From Macrococcus sp. DPC7161 (GTDB lineage Bacteria > Bacillota > Bacilli > Staphylococcales > Staphylococcaceae), in the NCBI RefSeq assembly GCF_004117835.1, contig NZ_SDSC01000002.1, positions 62,001 to 126,000 of the forward strand: a stretch of 64,000 nucleotides of DNA, written 5' to 3'. Positions 24,844 through 34,036 of this stretch are shown in pieces (positions within the stretch are counted from its first letter, which is position 1; each line of letters begins with the position of its first letter). The notes below the pieces were generated by a model, which did not search any database, was not told the DNA's origin, and saw only the letters and a program-made list of their open reading frames with translations. A program made the translations under genes and the position numbers.

Positions 24844-27138
24844 ATGATGAATCATCAATCATCTTATAAAAAACTGATGCGCATATTAGTGAGTACACTT
24901 ATTGTTGTATTCTCTATCTTATTAGTAGGAGGATTCCTTGTTTTTAAAAATGAAGCTCCTAGACCTGCTAAAATCGTGGATTCTAAAGGAAATACTTTAG
25001 TCTCTAAATCCGAATTAATTAGTGGTCAAGCTATCTTCGAGAAATACGGACTTACTGATTACGGTTCATACTTAGGAAATGGTTCTTATTTAGGACCTGA
25101 TTATACTGCTGAAACACTTCATCATTATTTAATAGGCATGCATGATTATTATAGTAAAAAGCTATATCATAAGCCGTTTAAATCATTGAATGAACTTCAA
25201 CAAGAAGGTATTAAAGGTAAAGTAAAACATGAAATTAGAATCAATCGCTATTCAAAAGAAAATGAAACATTAACTTTAACTGATGCACAAGTTGCTGGTT
25301 TAAAATATATACAATCTTACTATCAAAAAGAATTTATTAATAATCCAGATCAAGCTGGTTTACCCGAAAACATGATTGATCAATTTAAAACAAATGGTTA
25401 TATGGTTAAAGGTGATAAAATTAAACATTTAAGTAACTTCTATTTCTGGGGTGCGTGGTTATCTTCTACCAACCGACCTGATAGAGATTTCTCTTATACA
25501 AACAACTGGCCATACGATCAAGATGCTGGTAATACGATGCCTAGTGAAGCAATTATTTGGTCAGCGGTTTCAGTTGCATTACTTGTAGGTGGATTAGGGA
25601 TTATTATTTACTTCCAACGTAAATATGAATTTGATATGGAGCCAACATACTCAGATGAAAGTTCATTACCAACTATAGACCCCGATGTTGCAATAACACC
25701 GAGTCAACGTAAAACAGCGAAGTATTTTGTTATCGTCATGCTATTATTCTTAGTACAAATATTACTCGGAGAATTAATGGCACATTACTATGTTGAGAAT
25801 GAATTCTTTGGTATACCTTTACAAAAAATATTCCCATTCACAATGGCTAAAACGTGGCACTTACAACTTGTTATCTTCTGGGTTGCTACAACTTGGTTAG
25901 CTGCTGGTATTTATATTGTACCTCGTGTCCTTGGTCGCGAACCAAAGCATCAAGGTAAGCTTGTAGATTTATTATTTGTTGCACTTATTATTGTCGCTGT
26001 TGGAAGTATGTTAGGAGAATGGGGCAGTACACTTGGTATCGTCAATGATGGATGGTGGTTATTTGGCCACTTCGGATACGAATATATTGAAATCGGTAAG
26101 TTTTGGCAAATACTATTCATTATAGGAATGCTACTTTGGGTATTTATTTTATGTCGTGGTCTTATCCCAGCACTAAAAAGTAAAGTGAATGCTAAAACAG
26201 ATAAACAACAATTAATCGGTTTATTATTTGTAGGTTCAATCGCAATCCCTGCTTTTTACTTAGCGTCATTATTTATTATGCCTGACTCTCATGTTACTTT
26301 TGCAGATTATTGGCGTTGGTGGATTGTTCACTTATGGGTTGAAGGTATCTTTGAATCATTCGCAGTTATATTAATAGGATTCCTTATGGTAGATATGAAA
26401 TTAACAACTTCTCATTCTACAGTACGCGCATTGTACTTCCAATTAATCTTACTACTTGGTACAGGTGTTGTAGGTATTGGACATCACTATTACTGGCAAG
26501 GTGATCATTCAATTTGGCTAGCATTAGGTGCATGTTTCTCTGCACTTGAAGTTGTTCCATTATGCTTACTTGTTTGGGAAGCATATTCACATTACCGTTT
26601 ATACAAACATAGTAATATCGAATTTCCTTATAAAGGTACATTTATCTTCTTAGCATCAACAGGATTATGGAATGCCATTGGTGCAGGTGCTTTAGGATTC
26701 TTAATCAATGCACCAGCAATCAACTATTTTGAACACGGTACACAATGGACAGCTGCACATGCACATGGATCAATGGCCGGTGTTTATGGTATGTTCTCAA
26801 TTGCTATATTACTTTATGTCATTAGAAACATTTCTGAGAAATCATATTGGACAGCTAAAGTAGAAAAATGGGTTAAAATAGCTGCATGGTGTTTAAATAT
26901 CGGTCTTGCTGGTATGGTATTTGCCACATTAATTCCTGCAGGATATCTTCAATTAGAAGATGCATTAAAAAATGGCTACTGGCATGCTCGACTAATAGAC
27001 TTCTACCATCAACCTATTGTGTCAGCAATCATGTGGGGTAGAATGCCATGGGATATCATCTTCACTGTAGGTGTTGTCATCTTATTATTCATCGTTGTAG
27101 GTGCATTTAGAAACTTAAAAAAAGCTCAAATTAAATAA
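24844..27138 (+). CDS. norB: Quinol-dependent nitric oxide reductase
   Basis: A 764-residue single-subunit qNor, a haem-copper oxidase relative that reduces 2 NO to N2O with electrons from quinol. The N-terminal extension replacing the NorC subunit holds the first helix and the extracytoplasmic domain (SGQAIFEKYGLTDYGSYLGN). The catalytic part contains KTWHLQLVIFWVATTWLAAG, WWIVHLWVEGIFE, VGIGHHYYWQG and AAHAHGSMAGVYG, the His ligands of haem and non-haem iron. ATG follows AGGAGGG. Convergent with the nos operon, whose enzyme uses its product. Confidence 0.93.
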   Translation: MMNHQSSYKKLMRILVSTLIVVFSILLVGGFLVFKNEAPRPAKIVDSKGNTLVSKSELISGQAIFEKYGLTDYGSYLGNGSYLGPDYTAETLHHYLIGMHDYYSKKLYHKPFKSLNELQQEGIKGKVKHEIRINRYSKENETLTLTDAQVAGLKYIQSYYQKEFINNPDQAGLPENMIDQFKTNGYMVKGDKIKHLSNFYFWGAWLSSTNRPDRDFSYTNNWPYDQDAGNTMPSEAIIWSAVSVALLVGGLGIIIYFQRKYEFDMEPTYSDESSLPTIDPDVAITPSQRKTAKYFVIVMLLFLVQILLGELMAHYYVENEFFGIPLQKIFPFTMAKTWHLQLVIFWVATTWLAAGIYIVPRVLGREPKHQGKLVDLLFVALIIVAVGSMLGEWGSTLGIVNDGWWLFGHFGYEYIEIGKFWQILFIIGMLLWVFILCRGLIPALKSKVNAKTDKQQLIGLLFVGSIAIPAFYLASLFIMPDSHVTFADYWRWWIVHLWVEGIFESFAVILIGFLMVDMKLTTSHSTVRALYFQLILLLGTGVVGIGHHYYWQGDHSIWLALGACFSALEVVPLCLLVWEAYSHYRLYKHSNIEFPYKGTFIFLASTGLWNAIGAGALGFLINAPAINYFEHGTQWTAAHAHGSMAGVYGMFSIAILLYVIRNISEKSYWTAKVEKWVKIAAWCLNIGLAGMVFATLIPAGYLQLEDALKNGYWHARLIDFYHQPIVSAIMWGRMPWDIIFTVGVVILLFIVVGAFRNLKKAQIK

Positions 27139-27142
27139 CACA

Positions 27143-27179
27143 AAAATGAGGGAAGTGATGATCACTTCCCTTATTTTTG
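27143..27179. terminator. Bidirectional terminator between norB and the nos operon
   Basis: GGGAAGTGA/TCACTTCCC with a 3-base loop, flanked by AAAAAT and ATTTTTG; it serves both convergent units. Confidence 0.85.
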
Positions 27180-27887
27180 TGCTGAATATTTAGTGGCAAT
27201 TTCCATATCATTCATTGCATCTTTATATAAATCTTCAAAGTATTTTCTAATCTCCAAGTCCAGTTCTTGTCCTTTAATGCCTTTATGATCCGCCTTTACA
27301 ATCTTTGTTATTTCTTGAATTAATCTTTTACGCATTTCAAAATCATATACTAATTGATTTAATTTTTTATTGAACACATCCTCACCTAGTTGATGATGCA
27401 TACTTTTATAAGCTTCTGTATCTTTAAAATTTGATTTAAAGGCATTTACCGCTTCTTTTAATTGTTCATCTGAGACATTATAACCTTTTTGTTTTGTTAA
27501 ATCTGTTACAGTATCCAGTTCAATTCGATTTTGAAATTGTAAATTATCCGATGATTGATCTTTGATTTTCTGTTCATAAAATGATTTATCATAATCTTTA
27601 TCATCTTTATGTTTCATTTGTTCTTTTTGAATCTGAGCTTTTTGCATACTTGCTAAAAAATCAATGTCTTCTTGTTTGTATGCTTTATCATTTACTTGTA
27701 AAACAGCACCTTTAGACAATCTTACTGTTTTGATTTCATCTTTTTTATCTTTTGATGCAACATTTGTATCACTTGTATCGTGTTGCTCTGATTTTTTCTC
27801 ATGGTTACCAAATAATAAAAAAGCAATTAATATCGTAATCCCGAAGCACAATAACCCTATAATGATACTCTCAATATTTTTTTTCAT
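27171..27887 (-). CDS. Membrane-anchored SurA_N-like protein at the end of the nos operon
   Basis: A 238-residue protein with one N-terminal membrane helix (SIIIGLLCFGITILIAFLLF), a charged linker, and from about residue 60 a helical SurA N-terminal-like chaperone domain (VNDKAYKQEDIDFLASMQ). No rotamase domain is present. Its start overlaps the previous stop by one base (TAATG). It sits on the outer face of the membrane by prediction. A chaperone for exported NosZ or its partners is an inference from position only. Confidence 0.65.
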   Translation of the reverse strand: MKKNIESIIIGLLCFGITILIAFLLFGNHEKKSEQHDTSDTNVASKDKKDEIKTVRLSKGAVLQVNDKAYKQEDIDFLASMQKAQIQKEQMKHKDDKDYDKSFYEQKIKDQSSDNLQFQNRIELDTVTDLTKQKGYNVSDEQLKEAVNAFKSNFKDTEAYKSMHHQLGEDVFNKKLNQLVYDFEMRKRLIQEITKIVKADHKGIKGQELDLEIRKYFEDLYKDAMNDMEIATKYSAQK

Positions 27888-28216
27888 TATTCAACATCTA
27901 TATCAATCGTCTTATCGATTGCTTTATCCTTAAATGAAATTGTCCATTTACCTGCCATTGGTAAATTAACTTTACTGTGATATTCTCCGTCTTTATCATG
28001 TTTTAATTGTGCTTCAATTGTACCATGATCCATACCCTTCATTTTAAAAACTGCTTTACCTTTATAATCTTGATACGCGTTATTATTCTCTTTAATTTGA
28101 ACAGTAAAAGGTGCGTCTTGCATTGCTTTTGGTTTTTCTGTCACCTTGACAGAATAGTCTTTACTACAAGCTGTTAAAAACAACAACATTGAAAGTAATA
28201 CGAGTACTTTTTTCAT
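27887..28216 (-). CDS. Lipoprotein with YtkA/FixH-like domain
   Basis: A 109-residue lipoprotein: signal MKKVLVLLSMLLFLTAC with the lipid-linked Cys, then a beta-rich domain of the YtkA/FixH type (VFKMKGMDHGTIEAQLKH, LPMAGKWTISFKD). Such domains occur beside copper and haem protein assembly genes; the Met/His segment KGMDHG could touch copper. The start at 28216 has GGGGGT upstream and follows the nosF stop by a few bases. Confidence 0.7.
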   Translation of the reverse strand: MKKVLVLLSMLLFLTACSKDYSVKVTEKPKAMQDAPFTVQIKENNNAYQDYKGKAVFKMKGMDHGTIEAQLKHDKDGEYHSKVNLPMAGKWTISFKDKAIDKTIDIDVE

Positions 28217-28220
28217 TGGT

Positions 28221-28880
28221 TTACCCCCTAATATATTGATGTTCAAATGTTGCGATATCCATTTTTGAAATATGACCATCTTCTAACATTAAAACATGTG
28301 TACAAATTTCTTTTACTTCCTCAAAATGATGTGAACTTAGTAATACCGTCTTGTCTTCCATTTGTTTAATCAATGACAAAATTTCATTTCTACCAATTGG
28401 ATCTAAACCAGAGGTCGGTTCGTCTAATATAATAATATCCGTATCAAATAATAAAATCATCGCTAATCCTAAACGCTGCAACATCCCTTTAGAAAACTGA
28501 TGAATGGGTGTATCTTTATCTTCAAATAGTGATACTTGTTTTAATATAGACTCTATTTTTTCAATAGGTTGTTGCGTTGGATTTAGACGGTTAAAGAATA
28601 CTAAATTTTCAATCGGTGTTAAAGATTGATATAGTTTGAACTTTTCAGGTAAATAACTAACAAAGGTTTTCCATGATTCTTGTTGGTTGGACTGTTCATT
28701 AAATGATACCGTACCTTTTTTTGTTTTTTCCATGTTGAGCATTAACTTAATCAAAGTTGATTTCCCTGCACCATTTCGTCCGATAAGTGCACACTTTTCA
28801 CCTTGCCCCACGGTAAAATTAATATCTTCTAATACTTTCTTTGATCCATATGAATAACTTAATTGTGTTACTTTAATCAT
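28221..28880 (-). CDS. nosF: ABC transporter ATPase for NosZ maturation
   Basis: A 219-residue ABC ATPase. Walker A GRNGAGKST near residue 38, signature FSKGMLQRLGLA near 134, Walker B IIILDEPTSGLDP near 155, switch His in SSHH. NosF drives the NosDFY complex that helps build the CuZ centre of nitrous oxide reductase. ATG at 28880 is five bases after GAGGTGA, overlapping the end of nosY. Confidence 0.85.
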   Translation of the reverse strand: MIKVTQLSYSYGSKKVLEDINFTVGQGEKCALIGRNGAGKSTLIKLMLNMEKTKKGTVSFNEQSNQQESWKTFVSYLPEKFKLYQSLTPIENLVFFNRLNPTQQPIEKIESILKQVSLFEDKDTPIHQFSKGMLQRLGLAMILLFDTDIIILDEPTSGLDPIGRNEILSLIKQMEDKTVLLSSHHFEEVKEICTHVLMLEDGHISKMDIATFEHQYIRG

Positions 28881-29673
28881 TGATATCACCTCTATTTGGA
28901 ATTAACCAAGTTAATAAGAATAGTACAATTGGCCAAATAACAATCGTTAATCCCATATATAATGTAGGCCTAAATTTGATGACACTCGTTAATAAGGCAC
29001 TTAAATTATTCATTGAAAATAAACCTAATTGTTCTTCTAAAAATAAACGAATGGTATGTAGTGGATCGATAAAATATAAAAATCCAAATATTGATGCATT
29101 ATCATAGTTTACTCTTGGAATATTAAACATATAGACTAAATCTAATAAAATTACTAGAATAAACCAAGCAATGATTGAAAAAGTCATTAATTCCAATTTA
29201 GTTTTTGAAAACTTACCAATTAATATACCCAGTTGATTGCAAATAAGAATCAATGTAGACATACTCACAACAAATATTAAAATTGCTTTAAAATCTACTA
29301 CTAATAATAATTTAGATAAACTAAATAAGATAAACAGTAAAATCAAATAACTAATAATTAAAACAATATGTATTGCCAAAGTTTTCTTTAATAAAAATGA
29401 CAACTTAGATTCTTTTTTTGTTAATAGTATTTGCATAGATCTTGACTCTTTTTCATTAAATAAGCTCAATCCACTAAATAAGATGGCTAAAATAGGTAAA
29501 ACTAGCATGTTCATATCAAATAGATTAAGTAGAAATGTTTCAAAACCTAATTCAACAGGATAGCTTTTAGCGACACTGAGTATAAAAATAGATGTCAAAA
29601 ATAAGATACCCATCATAATCCAAATACCTTTTGAACGATATGATTCTAAAAATTCTTTTATAATATAGTGCAT
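28873..29673 (-). CDS. nosY: ABC-2 type permease for NosZ maturation
   Basis: A 266-residue ABC-2 permease with six hydrophobic segments, starting MHYIIKEFLESYRSKGIWIM. It directly follows nosD (TAGATG) and overlaps nosF, the standard nosDYF order. It forms the membrane part of the NosDFY complex. Confidence 0.82.
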   Translation of the reverse strand: MHYIIKEFLESYRSKGIWIMMGILFLTSIFILSVAKSYPVELGFETFLLNLFDMNMLVLPILAILFSGLSLFNEKESRSMQILLTKKESKLSFLLKKTLAIHIVLIISYLILLFILFSLSKLLLVVDFKAILIFVVSMSTLILICNQLGILIGKFSKTKLELMTFSIIAWFILVILLDLVYMFNIPRVNYDNASIFGFLYFIDPLHTIRLFLEEQLGLFSMNNLSALLTSVIKFRPTLYMGLTIVIWPIVLFLLTWLIPNRGDIND

Positions 29674-30969
29674 CTACTTAACCTTCTTTCTACTACGTAT
29701 TACAAAAATGATTATCCCCATAAGTGCGAATATAATACCGCCCATTAAGATTGTATTACCTTTTTGGCGTTGAATCAGTGGAAAATCATCTTCAATGACT
29801 GAAATATTTGGGTTTAATAATCGGTTACCACGTTCAAAAATACTAATCGCTGGTGAGTTAATAAATAAATATGCCAGTTCATTTTCTTTTAACAATGTAC
29901 CTAGTGTTGAGCTTTGTTTATATGGTGTATCTCCCACACCATTTTGATTTAAATCAAATACAGGTTCTTGCCAATAGTTACCTATTTTATTTTTATTAAA
30001 ATGCAAATTATTACTTTTACCTACCAATACTACAGGTACTTTGTTTTCATTGTATTTATTTTTCGTAAAGGTTAATTCAGATGCAGAATCCCATATTTCC
30101 ATCCCTACTTTATTATTAAAAAATTCATTGTCGTGAACATTAATTAATGTTGATTGTTCTATATAAAGCCCTCGTTGATTCAAATGGAATTCGTTGTTTT
30201 TTATTTCAATATCTCTAGAACCTTGTACGATTAAACCAAATGCCTGTGACCCTTGGTTGAAAGAGAATTTATTATTTTTCAATACAATATTGTCTGAATG
30301 CATGACTGCAGCACCACCAATATTTGCAATAAATTCATTACCTTTAAAAGTATTAAAGTTTGAATACATGTAATGTAATCCATATCTTGTTTTAAATATT
30401 TTATTGTTATAAATTTTATTATCATTAGAGTACTCAAAGAATATGCCATCACGGGAATATTTAATTTGATTTCCTTTAATAAGGTTGCCATTAGTTTTCT
30501 TTATATAGATACCATAACCTTTAGAACCTGTGTTTCCATCCAAATAACCTGTTATATCATTGTTAATAACTTTTGTATCATCACCAATATTTAAATACAT
30601 ACCATGGTAGCATGTATGCAACTTTAAATTTATAAATTGGTTGTGGCTTTCCATATTACGTACACAGGATGCTTCCATTGCACTACTACGTGATCGTCCA
30701 CTATTTTTAATTGTCATATTTTTCAATATGACATGTTTTGATTTAACTTTTACTACTGTTCCTTTATGTTCCCCATCAATGACAGTGTTTTTTTGGCCAC
30801 TTAATGTGATTGGCTTATCTATAATAATACGTTCGTGGTATGTTTTATTATCTAGTTCAATTACATCACCAGATTTAGCATGATTGATTTTATCTTGTAA
30901 TTCACTCGCTAATACTGGTGATGAAATAAAGCTAAGGATAAATAATGTACTAAGGACCTTCTTTATCAT
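29674..30969 (-). CDS. nosD: NosD beta-helix copper-maturation protein
   Basis: A 431-residue exported protein. The signal peptide ends SSPVLA. A right-handed parallel beta-helix with many short NNxIxxN repeats (for example NLIKGNQIKYSRDGIFFEYS) fills residues 25-370, and a C-terminal membrane helix (ILMGGIIFALMGIIIFVI) with a basic tail closes the protein. NosD docks on the NosFY transporter and passes copper or sulfur species to NosZ. The ATGA overlap couples it to the preceding gene. Confidence 0.88.
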   Translation of the reverse strand: MIKKVLSTLFILSFISSPVLASELQDKINHAKSGDVIELDNKTYHERIIIDKPITLSGQKNTVIDGEHKGTVVKVKSKHVILKNMTIKNSGRSRSSAMEASCVRNMESHNQFINLKLHTCYHGMYLNIGDDTKVINNDITGYLDGNTGSKGYGIYIKKTNGNLIKGNQIKYSRDGIFFEYSNDNKIYNNKIFKTRYGLHYMYSNFNTFKGNEFIANIGGAAVMHSDNIVLKNNKFSFNQGSQAFGLIVQGSRDIEIKNNEFHLNQRGLYIEQSTLINVHDNEFFNNKVGMEIWDSASELTFTKNKYNENKVPVVLVGKSNNLHFNKNKIGNYWQEPVFDLNQNGVGDTPYKQSSTLGTLLKENELAYLFINSPAISIFERGNRLLNPNISVIEDDFPLIQRQKGNTILMGGIIFALMGIIIFVIRSRKKVK

Positions 30970-31535
30970 TTTGACTCCTTAAAACTCAATACATATGCAA
31001 TAATCATTAAAATAAATACGCCAAATAATAAATAACCACCGATAGAGAAACTAGAATATGTTGTAAAATTAGCTAAAGTATTTTTACCAACAATTGGAGG
31101 AACAAATGGATCAACTTTAATAGGTGCGTTTGGTGCAAGTTCAGTACCATATTTATGTAACCAACGATACATATCCCATAAACCTAATACACCACTAAAA
31201 ATAAATATAATGATTAAACCTAAAAGTACGCTTTTTTTTCTAATAAATGCGGCAATTAATAATAAAATTGTAAATCCAACAACGAGAATTGGAAAATATT
31301 TCAGTTCTGGGAATGAAGCATTACTAAATTCACTCATACCGATGTAATGATTCAAACCATTAATAATATCAATTTCACCTTTCAAAGTATTGGGATGAAC
31401 AATGATATTTAAACCTTCTGGATATTGTGGTGCATAGAATTTCATTTTCCACCATGGCATAAATAATGTACTAAACATTGTAATTGCAGCAATTACCAAA
31501 GTAACTCTGCTGTATAAATTTAATTTACCACGCAT
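30966..31535 (-). CDS. NosB-like membrane protein of the nos operon
   Basis: A 189-residue protein with four membrane helices (LVIAAITMFSTLFMPWW, YFPILVVGFTILLLIAAFI, LLGLIIIFIFSGVLGLW, IGGYLLFGVFILMIIAYVL). Clade II (Sec-type) nos clusters typically carry such a membrane protein, often called NosB, directly after nosZ; its job may be electron or copper delivery. GGAGCG ribosome site before the ATG. Confidence 0.65.
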   Translation of the reverse strand: MRGKLNLYSRVTLVIAAITMFSTLFMPWWKMKFYAPQYPEGLNIIVHPNTLKGEIDIINGLNHYIGMSEFSNASFPELKYFPILVVGFTILLLIAAFIRKKSVLLGLIIIFIFSGVLGLWDMYRWLHKYGTELAPNAPIKVDPFVPPIVGKNTLANFTTYSSFSIGGYLLFGVFILMIIAYVLSFKESK

Positions 31536-31579
31536 AATAATCGCTCCTTCTTCTTAATCTGTCGCGATAAATACAAATA

Positions 31580-31603
31580 AAGGTGAGACTTATGTCCCAC
31601 CTT
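31580..31603 (-). other. Hairpin after nosZ
   Basis: AAGGTGAGAC/GTCCCACCTT, 10 pairs with one wobble and a 4-base loop. Only a weak T-rich tail follows on the minus strand, so it may stabilise the nosZ message or cut down readthrough. Confidence 0.55.
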
Positions 31604-31611
31604 ATTCATGT

Positions 31612-33483
31612 TTATGGCTTAACAAGTAAATAGCCACTCATTTCTTGATGTAACGCAGAACAGAAGTTTGTACAGTAAATTGGGAATGTCCCTTCTTTAT
31701 CTGCTACAAATTCCAATGTATTTGTTTGTCCTGGTTGGACTTCAAAGTTCAAGTCATAATCATTGATACCAAATCCATGAGTTATATCTTCATCTAAATC
31801 GATATTTGTAATATGGAAGAAAACTTTATCTCCCTTATTAACTGTTACCTCATCTGGACGTTTAGCCTTAGCATCAAATACATATTTTGAACGCATTGCA
31901 ATACCATATACATGGACTTCATTACCTTTACGTTCAATATGTGCATCTTTTTTACTCCATATTGAGAATGGGCGTTTTTCATCTTTTTCATAGACATTGA
32001 TTGGTTTTATCTTATCTGCTTTTACAATTTGTGCATAGTGTGGTTCAGGATCCACTGGTGCAGTCATAACGTGTTTCATTTTGTTTCCTGAAATATCAAT
32101 TAAGTCCATTGATTCTGGATGAGATGGTCCAACAGATAAGAAATTATCTTTAGCAAGTTTGTTCAATGCTACAATCCATTTTCCATCTGGTTTTACTGTA
32201 TCACCTTCTGCTGCAGATGCATGTCCAGGTGAATAGTAAGTTGGTGTTCTATCAATGACTTTTCCAGTTTTGTAATTCCATTTTACAATTTCACTTGAGA
32301 TAAACATTGTGTTATAAGCATTACCTTTATCGTCAAATTGTGTATGTAATGGTCCTAAAGCACCTGGAGGATCTACTTCACGTTCCATAACACTTTCATA
32401 TTTTAATACTGGTATACCAAATTCCTCTTTGATAACATCATTTTTTTCCATAGCGTGGAATGCTTTTTCAAAAGAGAATACAGTCATAATTGGTGCTAAT
32501 TTACCAGCTGCCACAAAATATTTACCATCTGGTGTAACATCAACACCGTGTGGAGATTTTGCTACTGGAATAGCATAAATTGAACCTTTAACATCACGTG
32601 GGTCAATCATTCTCGCACCATTCACTACTGTACCTTTACCTTCTTTAGCAGCTTGCGCCAGCTTTTTCCAGTTAATCATTACAACATAGTCTCTATCTTT
32701 TTGTGAAGCATTAATTTCTAAGTTTGTAGTTGCAAATTCTGTGTTGTATGTCGTCATTACAATCCAATCAGAACTTGATTTTTTACCAGCATCTGATAAA
32801 TCATAACTCCAAGGTGGTAATACCATTTGATAATCTAAAGAAAATTTCTTTTTCTTTTGATCAAATTTTGCCATTGATACAACACCTTTATATTCTTCTT
32901 TATATTTATCTAAAGATGCGTATTTATCTCCAATTGGTCTTGCGAATCTAGTTGGTAACGCAATGTACTCTGTATTTTCTGTTACAAACACCCCTGCGTG
33001 AGGTCCGCCCATATTCGGTAATTTCATGATGTCAGCTGTATGGAATGTTTTTAAATCCACAGCTGCTACACGGTTGTTACCTACATCATTGGCAAATAAG
33101 AACTTACCATCGTAGTCACCTTTTGTTTCAGAGTTAGCAGGATGATGGAAATCTCCCCATGTATATCCACCAAGCATTTTTTTAGTATCTTTATCGAAAC
33201 CGTAACCCGTTGCAGGATCCGGTGTGAATACAGGTACTGTTCTGATTTTTCTCATCGAAGGTAGTCCATAAACAAATAACTGCCCAGAATGTCCACCCGA
33301 TGCAAACATGTAATAATCGTCTTTCTTTCCATAAGGAACGTATACTTTTTCTGCATTACTTTTATTTGCACTTGACGATTCTTCATTATTGCCTTTGTTG
33401 CCCGGCGTTAAATCTGCAAATAAGAGAATTGAAACAAGTAGGCCGAAAAGTATACCGACAATGCTGTATATCCACTTTTTCAA
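31612..33483 (-). CDS. nosZ: Nitrous oxide reductase, clade II (Sec-exported)
   Basis: A 623-residue N2O reductase (N2O to N2). The N-terminus is a plain hydrophobic signal/anchor (MKKWIYSIVGILFGLLVSIL) with no twin-Arg, as in clade II. A beta-propeller carries the CuZ His motifs GDFHHPAN, GGPHAGVFV, SPHGVDVTPDG, GPLHTQFDD and SPGHAS, and EPHYAQ follows. A C-terminal cupredoxin domain holds the CuA site CTNFCSALHQEM. All expected copper ligands appear present. The start is TTG, behind GGGAGG. Second gene of the operon, after a cytochrome c. Confidence 0.95.
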   Translation of the reverse strand: MKKWIYSIVGILFGLLVSILLFADLTPGNKGNNEESSSANKSNAEKVYVPYGKKDDYYMFASGGHSGQLFVYGLPSMRKIRTVPVFTPDPATGYGFDKDTKKMLGGYTWGDFHHPANSETKGDYDGKFLFANDVGNNRVAAVDLKTFHTADIMKLPNMGGPHAGVFVTENTEYIALPTRFARPIGDKYASLDKYKEEYKGVVSMAKFDQKKKKFSLDYQMVLPPWSYDLSDAGKKSSSDWIVMTTYNTEFATTNLEINASQKDRDYVVMINWKKLAQAAKEGKGTVVNGARMIDPRDVKGSIYAIPVAKSPHGVDVTPDGKYFVAAGKLAPIMTVFSFEKAFHAMEKNDVIKEEFGIPVLKYESVMEREVDPPGALGPLHTQFDDKGNAYNTMFISSEIVKWNYKTGKVIDRTPTYYSPGHASAAEGDTVKPDGKWIVALNKLAKDNFLSVGPSHPESMDLIDISGNKMKHVMTAPVDPEPHYAQIVKADKIKPINVYEKDEKRPFSIWSKKDAHIERKGNEVHVYGIAMRSKYVFDAKAKRPDEVTVNKGDKVFFHITNIDLDEDITHGFGINDYDLNFEVQPGQTNTLEFVADKEGTFPIYCTNFCSALHQEMSGYLLVKP

Positions 33484-33496
33484 AATAATTACCTCC

Positions 33497-33928
33497 CTAT
33501 TTTTCTGATGCCTCTTTTAATGCTTTAAGCACTTCTTGACGCTCTTTGTCTGATAAAGGATTGTCTTTAATAACACCTTTCATAACTGCCGATGACGGTG
33601 ATTTTAAAAATTCCTCAATTGGTTTACCATGCTTACCTTCAACTGTTTTAAACGCTATAGATAAATCTGGTCCTGTAGTACCTCCTTTCAAGTCTAATTT
33701 TGAAATACTGTGGCACGAAATACAGTTTTTCTTTTCAAAGATTTTAGCTGATCCTGCTGCAGCAGATGTTGTTTCTTTCTCTTTAGTTGTTTTCGTTGCA
33801 GTAGTTTCTTCAGTTTTCGCGACTTCTTTTTTTACAGGTTCATATGTTCTTGTGCCTAATATGACAATTGAACCTAGTGCAAAAGTTAATAAAAACCCTA
33901 AAATCAAGTAACTCCAATTACTTTTCAT
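33497..33928 (-). CDS. Membrane-anchored monohaem cytochrome c (NosC-like)
   Basis: A 143-residue protein: one N-terminal membrane helix (YLILGFLLTFALGSIVILG), a Thr/Glu/Lys/Ala linker, then a small class I cytochrome c domain. The haem site is CISCH near residue 73 and the sixth ligand is probably the Met in SSAVMKGV. Clade II nos clusters of Gram-positive bacteria begin with such a cytochrome (nosC), the likely electron donor to NosZ. First gene of the operon, AGGAGGG before the ATG. Covalent haem attachment requires assembly proteins not seen in this window. Confidence 0.85.
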   Translation of the reverse strand: MKSNWSYLILGFLLTFALGSIVILGTRTYEPVKKEVAKTEETTATKTTKEKETTSAAAGSAKIFEKKNCISCHSISKLDLKGGTTGPDLSIAFKTVEGKHGKPIEEFLKSPSSAVMKGVIKDNPLSDKERQEVLKALKEASEK

Positions 33929-33977
33929 GCTATCCCTCCTAAAAGATACATTTTGAATTCATGTTTAATTCGCATTA

Positions 33978-34020
33978 AGTGTACCAAATTGATTCTTACA
34001 AAAATGTGACTTTAATCACG
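33978..34020 (-). promoter_or_regulatory. nos promoter with Crp/Fnr-type box
   Basis: TGTGACTTTAATCACG (34005-34020) matches TGTGA-N6-TCACA with one mismatch. On the minus strand a TACACT -10 lies at 33978-33983, without a -35 at the normal distance. The box centre is about 42 bases upstream of the predicted start, the class II activator position for Crp/Fnr proteins. ArcR is the only such regulator visible in this window. Confidence 0.6.
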
Positions 34021-34036
34021 CTTTTTTATCAAAAAT

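Noticed and set aside
29674-30969. Regular short repeats in nosD as a CRISPR-like or satellite array
   Set aside because: They are the degenerate beta-helix repeats of NosD at protein level, not conserved DNA units. No CRISPR array was seen in the window.
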